A stretch of 64,000 nt of DNA from Flavobacteriaceae bacterium (GTDB lineage Bacteria; Bacteroidota; Bacteroidia; Flavobacteriales; Flavobacteriaceae), in assembly GCA_029238215.1 (NCBI GenBank), contig JAQWGN010000009.1, positions 1 through 64,000 on the forward strand, given 5' to 3'. Positions 7,182 through 17,932 of the stretch are shown one piece after another. Within the stretch, counting starts at the first letter, position 1. Every line of letters begins with the position of its first letter. The translations under genes were made by a program, and so were the position numbers. The notes beneath the pieces were generated by a model that ran no database searches, had not been told where the DNA came from, and saw nothing but the letters and a program-made list of their open reading frames with translations.

Positions 7182-9583
7182 AGTGCTGGAAACTGATTGG
7201 GTTTTGCCTCGTGCATAATAGCATATACTCGCTCTACGATATCTTCAACAGAAGGTTTAGAGAAGTAGTCACCATCAGTACCATAGGCCGGACGATGCGC
7301 TTTTGCTGTTAGTAGACTTGGTTTGCTGTCTAGGTGTTGATACAATTCTTGGTGCTCTAGCAGTTGGCTAAGAATATAACCACTACCACCACCGGGAACG
7401 TCCTCATCAACAATAAGCAACCGATTTGTTTTTTGCACACTTGCACCAATAACCTTGGTGCTATCAAATGGAATAAGCGATTGTACATCAATAATTTCTG
7501 CGCTTATCCCCAATGGAAGTAAGGTTTCTGCTGCTGATTGTGCCAAGCGTAGGGTAGAGCCGTACGAAACAACAGTAATATCCGTTCCCGTTGTTAGTTG
7601 TTCGGCAATACCGAGTGGTATGGTAAATGTCCCAAGATTTTCTGGAAGTTTTTCTTTTAAACGGTAGCCGTTTAGGGGTTCAATAACCAACGCAGGGTCT
7701 TGCCCTTGCAACAAGGTATTGTACATCCCGGCAGCTTGTGTAAGGTTTCGCGGTACCAAAATAAACATACCACGTAAGAGGCTAACCAAACCACCCATGG
7801 GTGAGCCTGAATGCCAGATGCCTTCGAGTCGGTGTCCTCGTGTTCTGATAATTAGCGGAGCGCGTTGTTTTCCTCTTGTACGGTAATGTAAGGATGCCAA
7901 ATCATCACTCATGAGCTGCAAGGCATACAAGACATAATCGAGGTATTGAATTTCTGCAATAGGACGCAATCCACGGAAAGCCATACCAATTCCTTCGCCA
8001 ATGATAGTAGCTTCTCGAATACCACGGTCGGCAACTCGATCGGGTCCAAAAACTTCTTGTAACCCTTCTAATCCTTGATTAACATCGCCAATTTTTCCGC
8101 TATCTTCTCCAAAGACAAGTAATTTCGGATGTTTTTCTAGGAGTGCCTTAAAATTATTTCGCAACACCACACGACCATCTACAAGAGCAGGTTCAGGGTT
8201 GAATTTTGCAGGTACAGTTGGTATGTTTAACGAAGAGTTTTCGTATTCGTTATATAATGAATCACTGTAAAGCTTCCCTGTACTTTTAAACTTTTCATTC
8301 CACCAAGACGAAAGTGTTTTACGCGAATTGGAGGTGCTGCCCCTAGTAAGCATAAGGGCTTTTCTAACCGCTACATACACATACTTACGGTATGCATTAC
8401 TTGGTTTGGCTAAAGTTACTTGGAGTTTTGAAAAGGAAATATCTTTATGAGCTTCTGCCAATGCATCAACAAGAGCCTTGGCTTCTTGTTGCTCATTTTT
8501 TATTGGAGCCAGATAAGCTGTCCATGCGGCGCTTTTCGCTTCTTTTGCTTTCTCAGCAGCTTTTTCTTCAAGTGCTACAAGCTCTTTTTCTGTTCCGATT
8601 TGCTGTTCAAGAATCCACTTTCTAAATGTCAGATTACAGTCATATTCTTGCTCCCAGCTTAGGCGCTCCTTCGATTTGTATCTTTCGTGTGACCCTGAAG
8701 TAGAATGTCCAAGGGGCTGCGTGAGTTCTTTTACATGTATTAGTACGGGAACATGTTGGTTTCGAGACAATGCACTAGCTTGGGTATAGGCTGCTATTAG
8801 TTCAGGGTAATTCCATCCATTAACCGTTATGATTTCGATTCCCTCAGTGTTTGCATCACGCTGCATTCCCGACATTGCTTCAGAAATACTTTCTTTAACC
8901 GTTTGAAAGCTGTTGTCAACAGAAATTCCATAACCGTCATCCCAAACACTTACTACTAGAGGCACTTGCAATACACCGGCAGCATTTAATGTTTCAAAAA
9001 ACAGGCCTTCACTGGTGCTTGCGTTTCCTATAGTGCCCCATGCTACTTCGTTTCCATTGTCAGAAAGATGTTCATCTTGCATGGTAGCTACTTTTCTAAA
9101 TAGCTTTGAAGCGTGCGCTAGTCCTAATAAACGTGGCATTTGAGCAGCTGTACACGACACGTCAGAATATGAGTTTTTAGTTTTCGCCAGCGGAATTAAA
9201 TTCCCATCGGCATCAAGGGTATCGGTGTTAAAATGCCCAACCATTTGACGTCCTGAAGACATGGGCTCTGCAATAGGATCTGCATGTCCATACACACTAG
9301 CAAAAACATGCTTTGGTTTTAATGCTCCTATGGCCATCATAAAGGTTTGATCGCGGTAGTAGCCCGAACGAAAATCACCGTTTTGAAAAACTTTGGCCAT
9401 GGCAATTTGTGCCAATTCTTTTCCATCTCCAAAAATGCCAAACTTTCCTTTTCCAGATAAAACTTCCTTGCGCCCCAGTATACTTACCTGACGGCTAAGC
9501 GATGCAACGTAAAAATCGTTGAGTACGTCACGTTTAAAATCTTCAAAAGTGCCTTTGGAAGAGGCGAGGTTAACGTTTTTCAT
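7178..9583 (-). CDS. Fused alpha/beta E1 component of a 2-oxoacid dehydrogenase
   Basis: An 801-residue thiamine-diphosphate enzyme joining E1 alpha (about 20-430) and E1 beta (about 465-795). The alpha half carries GNASTSEGLFFETLNAA (186-202) and DDGYGIS, the cofactor region. The beta half begins with VFGEDSGKIGDVNQG and has GIREATIIGEGIGMA and the RTRGHRLEG loop. It decarboxylates a 2-oxoacid, most likely branched-chain, and passes the acyl group to an E2 protein not encoded here. The single-chain form is usual in Bacteroidota. It converges on holA with a four-base overlap. Confidence 0.88.
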   Translation of the reverse strand: MKNVNLASSKGTFEDFKRDVLNDFYVASLSRQVSILGRKEVLSGKGKFGIFGDGKELAQIAMAKVFQNGDFRSGYYRDQTFMMAIGALKPKHVFASVYGHADPIAEPMSSGRQMVGHFNTDTLDADGNLIPLAKTKNSYSDVSCTAAQMPRLLGLAHASKLFRKVATMQDEHLSDNGNEVAWGTIGNASTSEGLFFETLNAAGVLQVPLVVSVWDDGYGISVDNSFQTVKESISEAMSGMQRDANTEGIEIITVNGWNYPELIAAYTQASALSRNQHVPVLIHVKELTQPLGHSTSGSHERYKSKERLSWEQEYDCNLTFRKWILEQQIGTEKELVALEEKAAEKAKEAKSAAWTAYLAPIKNEQQEAKALVDALAEAHKDISFSKLQVTLAKPSNAYRKYVYVAVRKALMLTRGSTSNSRKTLSSWWNEKFKSTGKLYSDSLYNEYENSSLNIPTVPAKFNPEPALVDGRVVLRNNFKALLEKHPKLLVFGEDSGKIGDVNQGLEGLQEVFGPDRVADRGIREATIIGEGIGMAFRGLRPIAEIQYLDYVLYALQLMSDDLASLHYRTRGKQRAPLIIRTRGHRLEGIWHSGSPMGGLVSLLRGMFILVPRNLTQAAGMYNTLLQGQDPALVIEPLNGYRLKEKLPENLGTFTIPLGIAEQLTTGTDITVVSYGSTLRLAQSAAETLLPLGISAEIIDVQSLIPFDSTKVIGASVQKTNRLLIVDEDVPGGGSGYILSQLLEHQELYQHLDSKPSLLTAKAHRPAYGTDGDYFSKPSVEDIVERVYAIMHEAKPNQFPAL

Positions 9584-9626
9584 AACAGCCCTGCAAATTT
9601 ACAAAAAACCAACGTATGGATTTTTG

Positions 9627-12368
9627 TTAAAACCAACTTCGAGAGAACAATCGAAATAGGGCACTTGGACTTAGGGATAATTGAAAACGTATTTGACTTG
9701 GGTACGCATTATTTTTAAGAAGGTTTCCAGTAGTATCATACATTGGAAAATGAATTTCAAAAAAATCAGGTACTAAATTTAGAGTTACGCCTGTTCCCCA
9801 ATGTGTAGTTGAATTTACTCCCTTGTTTTTTATATAGCCTACCTCGGCGTATCCTTCAAACCATCTCCAGATGGTTGTAGACGCTTGTGCGGTAACTAAC
9901 CATTGATTTGCACTGGTAACCGATCCTGTTGTCCGTAAGCCCCCCTCGGCTTTTATATATTGTTGACTGAACAATCCTTCACTTTCTGAACGCCCATATA
10001 AATCGTATTGAAAAAGGTAATCATTTACCCTAGAGGCGTTGATATCAAAATAGGTGTCAGAGTTTAATTTATTCATAAGAAACCCACCGGCGAAAAGACG
10101 CATTGTCCAGCGCCTATTGGGAAGGTAATACGCAATATATTGTGCTTCGATGCTTGTTTTGGCAAAGTTTTTAGCATGTTGTAGCTCTGCTTTATAAGTA
10201 AGATTTTTGAGTGCATCACCAATGCGTGCTTCATATAAAGCGATGCTTATGTTATAACTTCGTATTCGTTCCTGTTCTTCGATACTTCTTAATCCTACAG
10301 CCACGTGACGTAATAATAAACGCGACCGATGCTTGTCTAAAATCCCATTAGGTCGGTAAAAAAACTGTATCGATGGTGTAAAAGAAGTATATCGTTTTTT
10401 GGGTGCGAAATGGTACGAATACCCAGAAAGCGTAAAACGGGTTAGATAATGTGATTTGTTTTCATGAAACACATTAGCAATCAATGTTGCACTACCATTC
10501 ATTTTACCACTTTTAGTACCATATTGAGGATTTAATTTAAAATTAAATGTATTTCCTAAGATACTGCTGTTGCCTAGTGAAATCCCAGCCATGAATCCAT
10601 CGTAATAATTGTAGCTAAACTCGGGTGTTACTAACAGGATAGCGGTTCCGCTCTTTGCAATATCTTGGAATAGGCGTAAGCGTAAGTTGTTTCTAAACAG
10701 TTGTCTATCAAGTCGGTAGGTGTTATTGCTCAGACTTTGTTCAGGAATAAAATGATTTTGATTTATGGTAACTGCCTTAATCTTTTCACTGTTGAGTTTT
10801 ATGGTATATGGCAGCTGATTTGCAGAAATCCATTTGGATTCAACATTTCCTTTATAATCTGTTTGACTGATTGGAATTGCCGTATTTAAAAACGAGCTTT
10901 TTACATTGATTTGATGGATGTTTTGATCAATCTTTTTCCCAGTTACTATCAAGTCGCTATTGTTTGACTGCTTAATGTAATGTTCAAAAAACCAATCTAT
11001 TGGTTTGTCAGAACGTTCTGAAATTTTTTCTTTTAGTTCAAGGTCAAGGCGTGAATTTTTAGGCAGGTTTTTTATAACTTGGTTTAATACTCCAGCTTCT
11101 AAATAGGCGTCTAAATAGAGTAGCGCAAGGCCCGCTCTACTAGGGTTTGCTACTTTTCTGTTGTACCGTGTTAGTTTATTGTTTGGTTCAGATAATTTTT
11201 GTCCTCTATTGTTATTAGCGGAAATATTTGCAGCAAGTTCCCACAATCGATAAAAAGGGGCTTGGGTAAAATTATAGTTTTTGATAATAGGCCACTGACT
11301 TAGTGTGCCTGTCATTTTTAGGTTTGGATATTTAGTATTGACATATTGGTTCCATATATAAATAGATAGGCCTTCTAAAATCCATGAATTACTGTCTTTT
11401 TGGTTCTGGTAATAATTATCAATACAATTGTCAAGAATAATTTTTAAAAGTGGAAGTTCCATGTACTGAATTTCCGTAAAAGCGTTTACAAAAGCGGGGA
11501 GTGTTTCTAATCCAAGAATTGGCCGCTGCGCATAATCTTTTTTAGAAGCTAAAATTAGGGGATCGGTTTTGCTTGAAAAATAACGGCTCACAAATTCAGC
11601 CATTTCATCCAATACGATTTCAAAATCAGGAGTTAGTTTTTCTGCAGAGAACATATCAGTAATTAATGTTCCAGAACCAAAAGGCACATGTATGAATTTT
11701 TTATTCTTTTCAGCAATTAATGGCGCTGCAAATTTAGTTTTCTCAGCAGGTGAAACCAGCTTAAACGTATTGGGTAATGAAATGGTATATGTTGTTTCTG
11801 TACGGGGTGTCTTTGGAGCGTCAACGCCTAAATTACTATCCAGATTCCAACTGCCATCATCATTAAGTGATGCAAGAACAAGGTGCCATTGTTGGGCATG
11901 TATATGCTTCTTTCCTTTACCATAATTAAAAATCCTTGCATCGGGCAGGTTTATGGAATATTCAATAAAAAATGAAATTGAAGCTTTTGGCAAAATAGCT
12001 TCAGGAAATGATATTTCAATAACATCCAATTGATTGGTCAATCGTTTCCAAGACAGGCTTTGATCGGCATGTATTATGCTTTTAAGTTGTGTTCCTCCAC
12101 GTTGTTGTTTGCTTGCTCGAATTATTTTATAATCAAACTCATTTGCTAAGAAAAGTCCTAAGGGGCTTTTTTCAGATGAATATGCGTGGTTCCAATCCAA
12201 TAAAAATACGCTTGATTGGGGTTTTGTGCTGTTGTTTGTCCATGCAATAACCTGACTAATTTGCATGGGATTTTCTTCGTTGTCCCATTGCAAATCAATA
12301 CGGTACTCGTTTTGAGCAAAAACCGCGCAGGTAAACAGAATAAAAAATAAAGATGAGAGTCGTTGCAT
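9627..12368 (-). CDS. M1-aminopeptidase-like pseudo-enzyme with C-terminal beta-barrel-like region
   Basis: A 913-residue exported protein with a signal peptide ending CAVFAQ (about 19). Residues 25-500 resemble an M1 peptidase: a strand-rich N-terminal domain, LGLETLPAF in place of the substrate loop, and WILEGLSIYIW (329-339), which matches the helix of the third zinc ligand. The HExxH position, 23 residues earlier, reads KIILD, so zinc binding looks lost. From about 570 the sequence is rich in alternating strands and ends with an aromatic (SRSWF), as outer-membrane barrels do. It starts one base after the LOG gene ends. Probably a non-catalytic outer-membrane protein. Confidence 0.65.
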   Translation of the reverse strand: MQRLSSLFFILFTCAVFAQNEYRIDLQWDNEENPMQISQVIAWTNNSTKPQSSVFLLDWNHAYSSEKSPLGLFLANEFDYKIIRASKQQRGGTQLKSIIHADQSLSWKRLTNQLDVIEISFPEAILPKASISFFIEYSINLPDARIFNYGKGKKHIHAQQWHLVLASLNDDGSWNLDSNLGVDAPKTPRTETTYTISLPNTFKLVSPAEKTKFAAPLIAEKNKKFIHVPFGSGTLITDMFSAEKLTPDFEIVLDEMAEFVSRYFSSKTDPLILASKKDYAQRPILGLETLPAFVNAFTEIQYMELPLLKIILDNCIDNYYQNQKDSNSWILEGLSIYIWNQYVNTKYPNLKMTGTLSQWPIIKNYNFTQAPFYRLWELAANISANNNRGQKLSEPNNKLTRYNRKVANPSRAGLALLYLDAYLEAGVLNQVIKNLPKNSRLDLELKEKISERSDKPIDWFFEHYIKQSNNSDLIVTGKKIDQNIHQINVKSSFLNTAIPISQTDYKGNVESKWISANQLPYTIKLNSEKIKAVTINQNHFIPEQSLSNNTYRLDRQLFRNNLRLRLFQDIAKSGTAILLVTPEFSYNYYDGFMAGISLGNSSILGNTFNFKLNPQYGTKSGKMNGSATLIANVFHENKSHYLTRFTLSGYSYHFAPKKRYTSFTPSIQFFYRPNGILDKHRSRLLLRHVAVGLRSIEEQERIRSYNISIALYEARIGDALKNLTYKAELQHAKNFAKTSIEAQYIAYYLPNRRWTMRLFAGGFLMNKLNSDTYFDINASRVNDYLFQYDLYGRSESEGLFSQQYIKAEGGLRTTGSVTSANQWLVTAQASTTIWRWFEGYAEVGYIKNKGVNSTTHWGTGVTLNLVPDFFEIHFPMYDTTGNLLKNNAYPSQIRFQLSLSPSALFRLFSRSWF

Positions 12369-13043
12369 TTAGAAGTTTGGCGAGAATTTGTTATTAACGT
12401 GAAACTGAAGTACATGGTCTACTGCTTCATCAACGGAGTCTACAATTTTAATTAAATCTAAGTCTTCAGGGCTAATATTGGCATAGTCATTTAGCAGGGT
12501 GTTTTTAATCCATTCTAACATTCCAGACCAAAAATCTGTTCCAAATAATACGATGGGGAATTTTGTTATTTTTTCGGTTTGTATTAAAGTTAAAGCCTCA
12601 AAAAGTTCATCAAGGGTGCCAAAGCCACCAGGCATCACTACAAAAGCTTGCGCATATTTTATAAACATTACTTTACGAACAAAAAAGTAGTCGAAGTTAA
12701 TAAGCTTATCATTGTCGATATAGGGGTTTTCTATTTGTTCAAAAGGCAATTTAATATTTAAGCCAACAGATGTTCCACCGCCTTGTTGCGCTCCTTTATT
12801 TGCTGCTTCCATAAGCCCAGGACCACCCCCTGTTATTACGCCAAAACCTTGCTTGACAATTTTTTCTGCGATTTCAACGGTCTCCTTGTAATAGCGTTCG
12901 TGAGGTTTTGTTCGTGCTGATCCAAAAATCGAAACACAGGGTTCAATTAAGCCCATTTGCTCAAACCCATTTACAAACTCTCCCATGATTTTAAAAAGTA
13001 ACCATGAGTTACTCGATTTCATTTCTGTCCAACTTTTTCCCAT
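12369..13043 (-). CDS. LOG family protein (TIGR00730 type)
   Basis: A 224-residue Rossmann-fold protein with GGGPGLMEAAN (72-82), the Arg-Lys pair at 123-124, and the signature PGGFGTLDE (138-146). The family cleaves nucleoside 5'-monophosphates, the LONELY GUY phosphoribohydrolase activity, or acts on related nucleotides. The N-terminal extension before PCVSIFGSAR is typical of the Bacteroidota version. It lies between uvrA and the M1-like gene on the same strand with almost no spacing, implying one transcript. The true substrate is not deducible. Confidence 0.87.
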   Translation of the reverse strand: MGKSWTEMKSSNSWLLFKIMGEFVNGFEQMGLIEPCVSIFGSARTKPHERYYKETVEIAEKIVKQGFGVITGGGPGLMEAANKGAQQGGGTSVGLNIKLPFEQIENPYIDNDKLINFDYFFVRKVMFIKYAQAFVVMPGGFGTLDELFEALTLIQTEKITKFPIVLFGTDFWSGMLEWIKNTLLNDYANISPEDLDLIKIVDSVDEAVDHVLQFHVNNKFSPNF

Positions 13044-13046
13044 AAC

Positions 13047-15872
13047 TTATATGCTTAATTCTTTACGTAAAAAACGGGCAGTATGGCTTTGTTTATTTTT
13101 AGCGATTTGCTCTGGAGTTCCTGTACAACAGATTGTGCCTCCTTTATTACCGCCTTCAGGCCCTAAGTCTACAATATAATCCATTTGTTTAATGACATCC
13201 ATGTTGTGTTCGATAACAATCATGGTATTCCCTTTATTGACCAAAGAGTTTAATACTCCCATAAGTACACGGATATCTTCAAAGTGAAGCCCTGTAGTGG
13301 GTTCATCTAAAATATAAAGTGTTTTCCCCGTATCTCGTTTAGATAGCTCAGTAGCAAGTTTAATACGTTGTGCTTCGCCACCAGATAAGGTTGTTGATTG
13401 TTGCCCTAGTGTAACATATCCCAATCCTACATCTTGGATAGTTTTTAGTTTTCTAAAAATTTTGGGATAAGGCTCAAAAAATCGACAGGCGTCATTAATC
13501 GTCATTTCTAGGACATCATTGATGCTTTTGTTTCGGTAACGGATCTCTAATGTTTCTCTATTAAATCGTTTTCCATAACAATCGTCACATTGAACATATA
13601 CATCGGGAAGAAAATTCATTTCAATGGTTTTAACTCCCGCTCCTTGGCAGGTTTCACAACGACCACCTTTTACATTAAAACTAAATCTTCCAGGTTTATA
13701 ACCGCGTATCATTGCTTCAGGTGTTTTTGTAAAGAGTTGACGAATCTCACTAAACACACCGGTGTAGGTTACAGGGTTACTTCGGGGTGTACGCCCAATA
13801 GGCGATTGGTTAATGTCAATTACTTTATCTATATGTTGAAGCCCTTTGATAGTATTGTAAGGAAGTGGTTTGTTTACGGCCTTAAAAAAGTGCTGGTTCA
13901 ATATTGGATATAAGGTTTCACTAATGAGTGAAGACTTTCCACTTCCAGAAACTCCTGTTACACCAATCATAGAGCCAAGAGGAAGTTTTAATGTAAGGTT
14001 TTGCAAATTATTCCCCGTACAGCCTTTTAAAAGCAAGGTTTCTCCGTTTCCTTGTCTTCGTTTTTTGGGTATTTCAATTTGTTTTTCACCGGTCAAATAC
14101 TTTGAGGTGTCGGTGTTTAGTTTTTTAATTTTTTCTGGAGTTGCAGCAGCTACTACGGTTCCTCCGTGACGTCCAGCACCTGGACCCATATCAATTAAGT
14201 AATCCGCTTTTTGCATGATGTCTTTATCATGCTCTACAACAATAACAGAATTCCCTAAATCACGTAATTGCAAAAGAGACTCAATGAGTTTTTCATTATC
14301 ACGTTGGTGCAACCCAATACTCGGTTCGTCTAAAATATACAGTACACCAACCAGTTGCGCTCCAATTTGTGTAGCAAGCCGAATGCGCTGTGCCTCTCCG
14401 CCAGAAAGTGATTTAGCTTTACGATTTAATGACAGGTATTCAAGGCCTACATCCAGAAGAAATTGCAATCGCTTTTCTATTTCTAGAAGTACTTCATGGG
14501 CAATGGCATGTTGTTTTTCGGTTAATTTACTCGGGACATTCTTAATCCACTCATGCAATTGTGCAATATCAAGTGCTGAAAGTTCCCCTATGTTTTTTGA
14601 ATCAACTTTAAAAAATTGCGCTTCTTTACGAAGGCGTGAGCCTGTACATTCTGGACAAATAATTTCATCCATAAAGCCTTTTGCCCAGCGTTTAAGTGCG
14701 CTAGTATGCCCTTCGTTATATTGATGCTCTAAAAAAGGAATTATTCCATCGTAATCGATGTTGTAATCACGAGTAATACCCAATGTCTTTGAGGCTACAG
14801 AAAACCGTTCTTTACCTCCATGTAAGATAACTTCTAGGGCTTCTTTTGGAATCTTATGGATTGGATCGGTTAATGAAAAAGAATACCGCTGCGCAATGCT
14901 ATTCATTTGCTTAAAGGTCCAGTTGTTTTTCTCTGGTCCTATGGGAACAATTCCTCCCGATTTTATCGATAAAGTGTCATCTGGAATAAGCTTTTGATGA
15001 TTTACAACGTGCTTAAGACCAAGACCATTACAAGCCGGGCACATTCCCTTTGGAGAATTAAATGAAAATGTATTGGGTTCTGGTGTTGCATAGGATATTC
15101 CAGATGAGGGACACATAAGTTTCCGGCTAAAAAAGCGCACTTCTTCAGTCTCATAATCATATACCATAAGCATGTCATTACCATGATACATGGCTGTAGC
15201 AATGCTTTCAGAAAGACGTTTGATATCGCTCTCAGATGTTTTCACAACTAAGCGGTCAATTACAATCTCAATGTCATGATTTTTGTATCGGTCAACCTTA
15301 AAATTCGGGGTAAGCTCTACGAAGTCACCATCCGTTCTTACTCGAGTAAAGCCTTGCTTTGAAATGGAAGCAAAAAGTTCGCGATAATGTCCTTTTCTAG
15401 ATTGAACAACTGGAGCTAGAATTACAATTTTCTTTCCTAAATAGTTTTTTGAAATGGTTTCTTGTATTTCTGCATCTGTATACTGCACCATTTTCTCGTT
15501 GGTTTGGTAGCTATATGCATCTGAAGCACGTGCAAATAACAACCGTAGAAAATCATAAACTTCCGTTATTGTTCCTACGGTAGAGCGTGGACTTTTTCCT
15601 GTTGTCTTTTGCTCAATAGCAATTACAGGAGATAATCCGTCAATTTTATCAACATCAGGTCGTTCTAATCCGCCTAAAAATTGACGTGCATAGGCCGAAA
15701 AGGTTTCAATATAACGTCGTTGTCCTTCGGCATAGATGGTATCGAAGGCAAGGGAGGACTTACCACTTCCTGACAACCCCGTAATTACAACAAGTTCATT
15801 ACGTGGTATTTGCACGTCGATGTTCTTCAGGTTATGCACTCGCGAACCCTGAACTACAATGTAATCTTTCAT
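13047..15872 (-). CDS. uvrA: Excinuclease ABC subunit A
   Basis: A 941-residue damage-recognition ATPase of nucleotide excision repair. The N-terminal Walker A GLSGSGKS is at 32-39, with two signature motifs (LSGGEAQRI) and a second Walker A in [13 protein letters not shown]. The C-terminal zinc module CETCQGAG...CDDCYGKR is intact. The first zinc module reads CPSSG then CPACNGLG, so one expected Cys is Ser, a variant I associate with Bacteroidota UvrA. It starts the uvrA-LOG-M1-like transcript, with four bases between uvrA and the LOG gene. Confidence 0.97.
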   Translation of the reverse strand: MKDYIVVQGSRVHNLKNIDVQIPRNELVVITGLSGSGKSSLAFDTIYAEGQRRYIETFSAYARQFLGGLERPDVDKIDGLSPVIAIEQKTTGKSPRSTVGTITEVYDFLRLLFARASDAYSYQTNEKMVQYTDAEIQETISKNYLGKKIVILAPVVQSRKGHYRELFASISKQGFTRVRTDGDFVELTPNFKVDRYKNHDIEIVIDRLVVKTSESDIKRLSESIATAMYHGNDMLMVYDYETEEVRFFSRKLMCPSSGISYATPEPNTFSFNSPKGMCPACNGLGLKHVVNHQKLIPDDTLSIKSGGIVPIGPEKNNWTFKQMNSIAQRYSFSLTDPIHKIPKEALEVILHGGKERFSVASKTLGITRDYNIDYDGIIPFLEHQYNEGHTSALKRWAKGFMDEIICPECTGSRLRKEAQFFKVDSKNIGELSALDIAQLHEWIKNVPSKLTEKQHAIAHEVLLEIEKRLQFLLDVGLEYLSLNRKAKSLSGGEAQRIRLATQIGAQLVGVLYILDEPSIGLHQRDNEKLIESLLQLRDLGNSVIVVEHDKDIMQKADYLIDMGPGAGRHGGTVVAAATPEKIKKLNTDTSKYLTGEKQIEIPKKRRQGNGETLLLKGCTGNNLQNLTLKLPLGSMIGVTGVSGSGKSSLISETLYPILNQHFFKAVNKPLPYNTIKGLQHIDKVIDINQSPIGRTPRSNPVTYTGVFSEIRQLFTKTPEAMIRGYKPGRFSFNVKGGRCETCQGAGVKTIEMNFLPDVYVQCDDCYGKRFNRETLEIRYRNKSINDVLEMTINDACRFFEPYPKIFRKLKTIQDVGLGYVTLGQQSTTLSGGEAQRIKLATELSKRDTGKTLYILDEPTTGLHFEDIRVLMGVLNSLVNKGNTMIVIEHNMDVIKQMDYIVDLGPEGGNKGGTICCTGTPEQIAKNKQSHTARFLRKELSI

Positions 15873-15914
15873 AGCGTAGACAATCTTCGAATATAAAAGA
15901 TTTTTCTCATGTTT

Positions 15915-16502
15915 TTACCCAATATTCTTCTTTTTGAATTGACGACAAAAATCGATCAATTCAGGGTAAAAATTCATAAATCCTTTTTCTAGTATTTCAT
16001 AATGCTCTTTCAATCCATGAACACCGCTTGCAAGGACTTCTAAACCACTTCGTTTAGACATTTTTTCAAGGACCGATTCGATACCATCCACATGTGCATA
16101 TGCAGCTAACCAGTTTTGAGAAATCATGCCCTCCAAATAACGTTGAGCTGTGTAGGGGAGTATTTTACTATCCTGTTCTAGAAGCGCTTGTACATTGATA
16201 ATGAATTCCGATAGGTCTTCCCCACAGAAGTGGGTGAAATGAACAGCTAAAAAATGATCATAATAAATATCAATAAGCACACGAGAAAGATGGCGGTATT
16301 CTCTAAATAAAACTTGTCTTAATTCTTTTGTAATCGAATGATTATCAGTAAAAATGTCAATGCTTCGATGCATCAAAACCCCCTCTTGAATGGATTTGCT
16401 AAACCTGTCTAAATCTTTATCGCGAACGTGATCACCAATGAAATTACCAATTGTTAGCTCCTTGTCAGGATAGGCCAATGCTAAATGTGCTAAGTAGTTC
16501 AT
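15915..16502 (-). CDS. Acyl-carrier-protein phosphodiesterase-like protein (AcpH/DUF479 family)
   Basis: About 195 residues, starting at the ATG at 16502 (MNYLAHLALA). The longer frame would cross the divergent glmM-like start. Metal-binding motifs of the HD-like AcpH family are visible: GNFIGDHV, LMHRSIDIFTDNH and the DIYYDHFLA helix. Family members remove the phosphopantetheine arm from holo-ACP. The length matches the family, about 190 residues. It faces the phosphosugar mutase gene across a 41-bp divergent gap, where both promoters must lie. Function by family only. Confidence 0.85.
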   Translation of the reverse strand: MNYLAHLALAYPDKELTIGNFIGDHVRDKDLDRFSKSIQEGVLMHRSIDIFTDNHSITKELRQVLFREYRHLSRVLIDIYYDHFLAVHFTHFCGEDLSEFIINVQALLEQDSKILPYTAQRYLEGMISQNWLAAYAHVDGIESVLEKMSKRSGLEVLASGVHGLKEHYEILEKGFMNFYPELIDFCRQFKKKNIG

Positions 16503-16543
16503 AAGACCAGTAGGGTAATTGTTATATTTGACAAAACAAAAAT

Positions 16544-17932
16544 ATGACTTTAATCTCGTCCGTTTCGGGAATACGTGGTACAATTGGTGGTAAGGTAAAC
16601 ACCAACCTTACACCTGTAGATGTTGTTTCTTTTGCTGCTGCTTACGGAAGCTGGTTAAAAACAACGCTTCAAACGCGTTGTACCGTGGTTATTGGCCGTG
16701 ATGCACGGATTTCGGGCCCCATGGTTCAAGAACTTGTTCAACAGACACTAATTGCCTTAGGAATTGATGTGATTGACGTAGGTTTATCTACAACGCCCAC
16801 TGTTGAAATGGAAGTTGTTCGACAAAAAGCACAAGGGGGAATTATTCTTACCGCAAGTCATAATCCGAAACAATGGAATGCGCTAAAACTACTCAATAGT
16901 AAAGGCGAGTTTATTAGTCAAGCAGATGGTGAATTGTTGATGAAATTTGTTTCAAACCAAACGTTTGAATTTTCAGAAGTCAATTCATTGGGGAGCATCA
17001 CACAGGTTGATCATGCATTAACCGCACACATTGATGCTATACTAGCGCATCCTTTGGTTGATGTTGCTGCTATTAAAAACAAAGGACTTAAGGTTGTTGT
17101 TGATGGAGTAAATTCATCCGGCGGCGTTGCCGTACCCATGCTATTAGAAAAGCTAGGTGTACATACAACTCCGATTCATTGCACCCCTAATGGAGAATTT
17201 CCGCATAACCCCGAACCGTTAAAAGAAAATCTTACTGACTTATCTGCTGCTGTTTCGTCAAGTGATGCTCAACTTGGAATTGCTGTTGATCCTGATGTAG
17301 ACCGTTTAGTGTTTATTGATGAGCATGGTGTTTTATTTGGAGAAGAATATACATTGGTTTGCTGTGCTGACTATGTATTGCAGCACCAAACGGGGGCAGT
17401 TGTTTCCAATTTGTCATCTTCTAGAGCTTTAGCAGATTTAGCCAATACTTATCAAGTTCCTTATTATGCAAGCGCAGTAGGAGAGGTGCACGTAGTTGAA
17501 AAAATGAAATCTGTTAACGCAGTAATTGGTGGCGAGGGAAATGGAGGTGTTATTTTACCTTCACTTCATTATGGTCGTGATGCGCTAATTGGTATTGCTT
17601 TGTTCTTGAGTTACTTGGTAAAAGAGAACATCACGGTCTCTAAACTAAAAACACGCTACACCAATTATCTTATGCGGAAGCAAAAAATAGCGCTCTCACC
17701 CGATTGGGATGTTGATGCTTTGCTGGCGTTTGTAGTAAATGCGTTTCATTCAGAACGAGTAACTACTATTGACGGGGTAAAGATTGACTTTGATGACTCT
17801 TGGGTTCATTTACGTAAGTCAAATACCGAACCTATAATTCGTTTGTATGCAGAAGCTTCAAATGAAACGGTAATAGAAGAGCGAATTAAAACGATAGAAG
17901 CTGCTATTGCTGCTTTTGTCGCATCAGCTTAA
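16544..17932 (+). CDS. glmM: Phosphoglucosamine mutase / phosphohexomutase
   Basis: A 462-residue alpha-D-phosphohexomutase. SSVSGIRGTIGG opens domain 1, the phosphoserine loop TASHNP places the active Ser at residue 105, the metal loop is DPDVDR, the sugar loop is GEGNGG, and the phosphate loop RKSNTEPIIR closes domain 4. It probably interconverts glucosamine-6-phosphate and glucosamine-1-phosphate for UDP-GlcNAc synthesis. That pathway feeds peptidoglycan and the lipid A genes found further right. A phosphomannomutase specificity cannot be excluded. The 3' end overlaps the convergent acyltransferase by 29 bp. Confidence 0.85.
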   Translation: MTLISSVSGIRGTIGGKVNTNLTPVDVVSFAAAYGSWLKTTLQTRCTVVIGRDARISGPMVQELVQQTLIALGIDVIDVGLSTTPTVEMEVVRQKAQGGIILTASHNPKQWNALKLLNSKGEFISQADGELLMKFVSNQTFEFSEVNSLGSITQVDHALTAHIDAILAHPLVDVAAIKNKGLKVVVDGVNSSGGVAVPMLLEKLGVHTTPIHCTPNGEFPHNPEPLKENLTDLSAAVSSSDAQLGIAVDPDVDRLVFIDEHGVLFGEEYTLVCCADYVLQHQTGAVVSNLSSSRALADLANTYQVPYYASAVGEVHVVEKMKSVNAVIGGEGNGGVILPSLHYGRDALIGIALFLSYLVKENITVSKLKTRYTNYLMRKQKIALSPDWDVDALLAFVVNAFHSERVTTIDGVKIDFDDSWVHLRKSNTEPIIRLYAEASNETVIEERIKTIEAAIAAFVASA

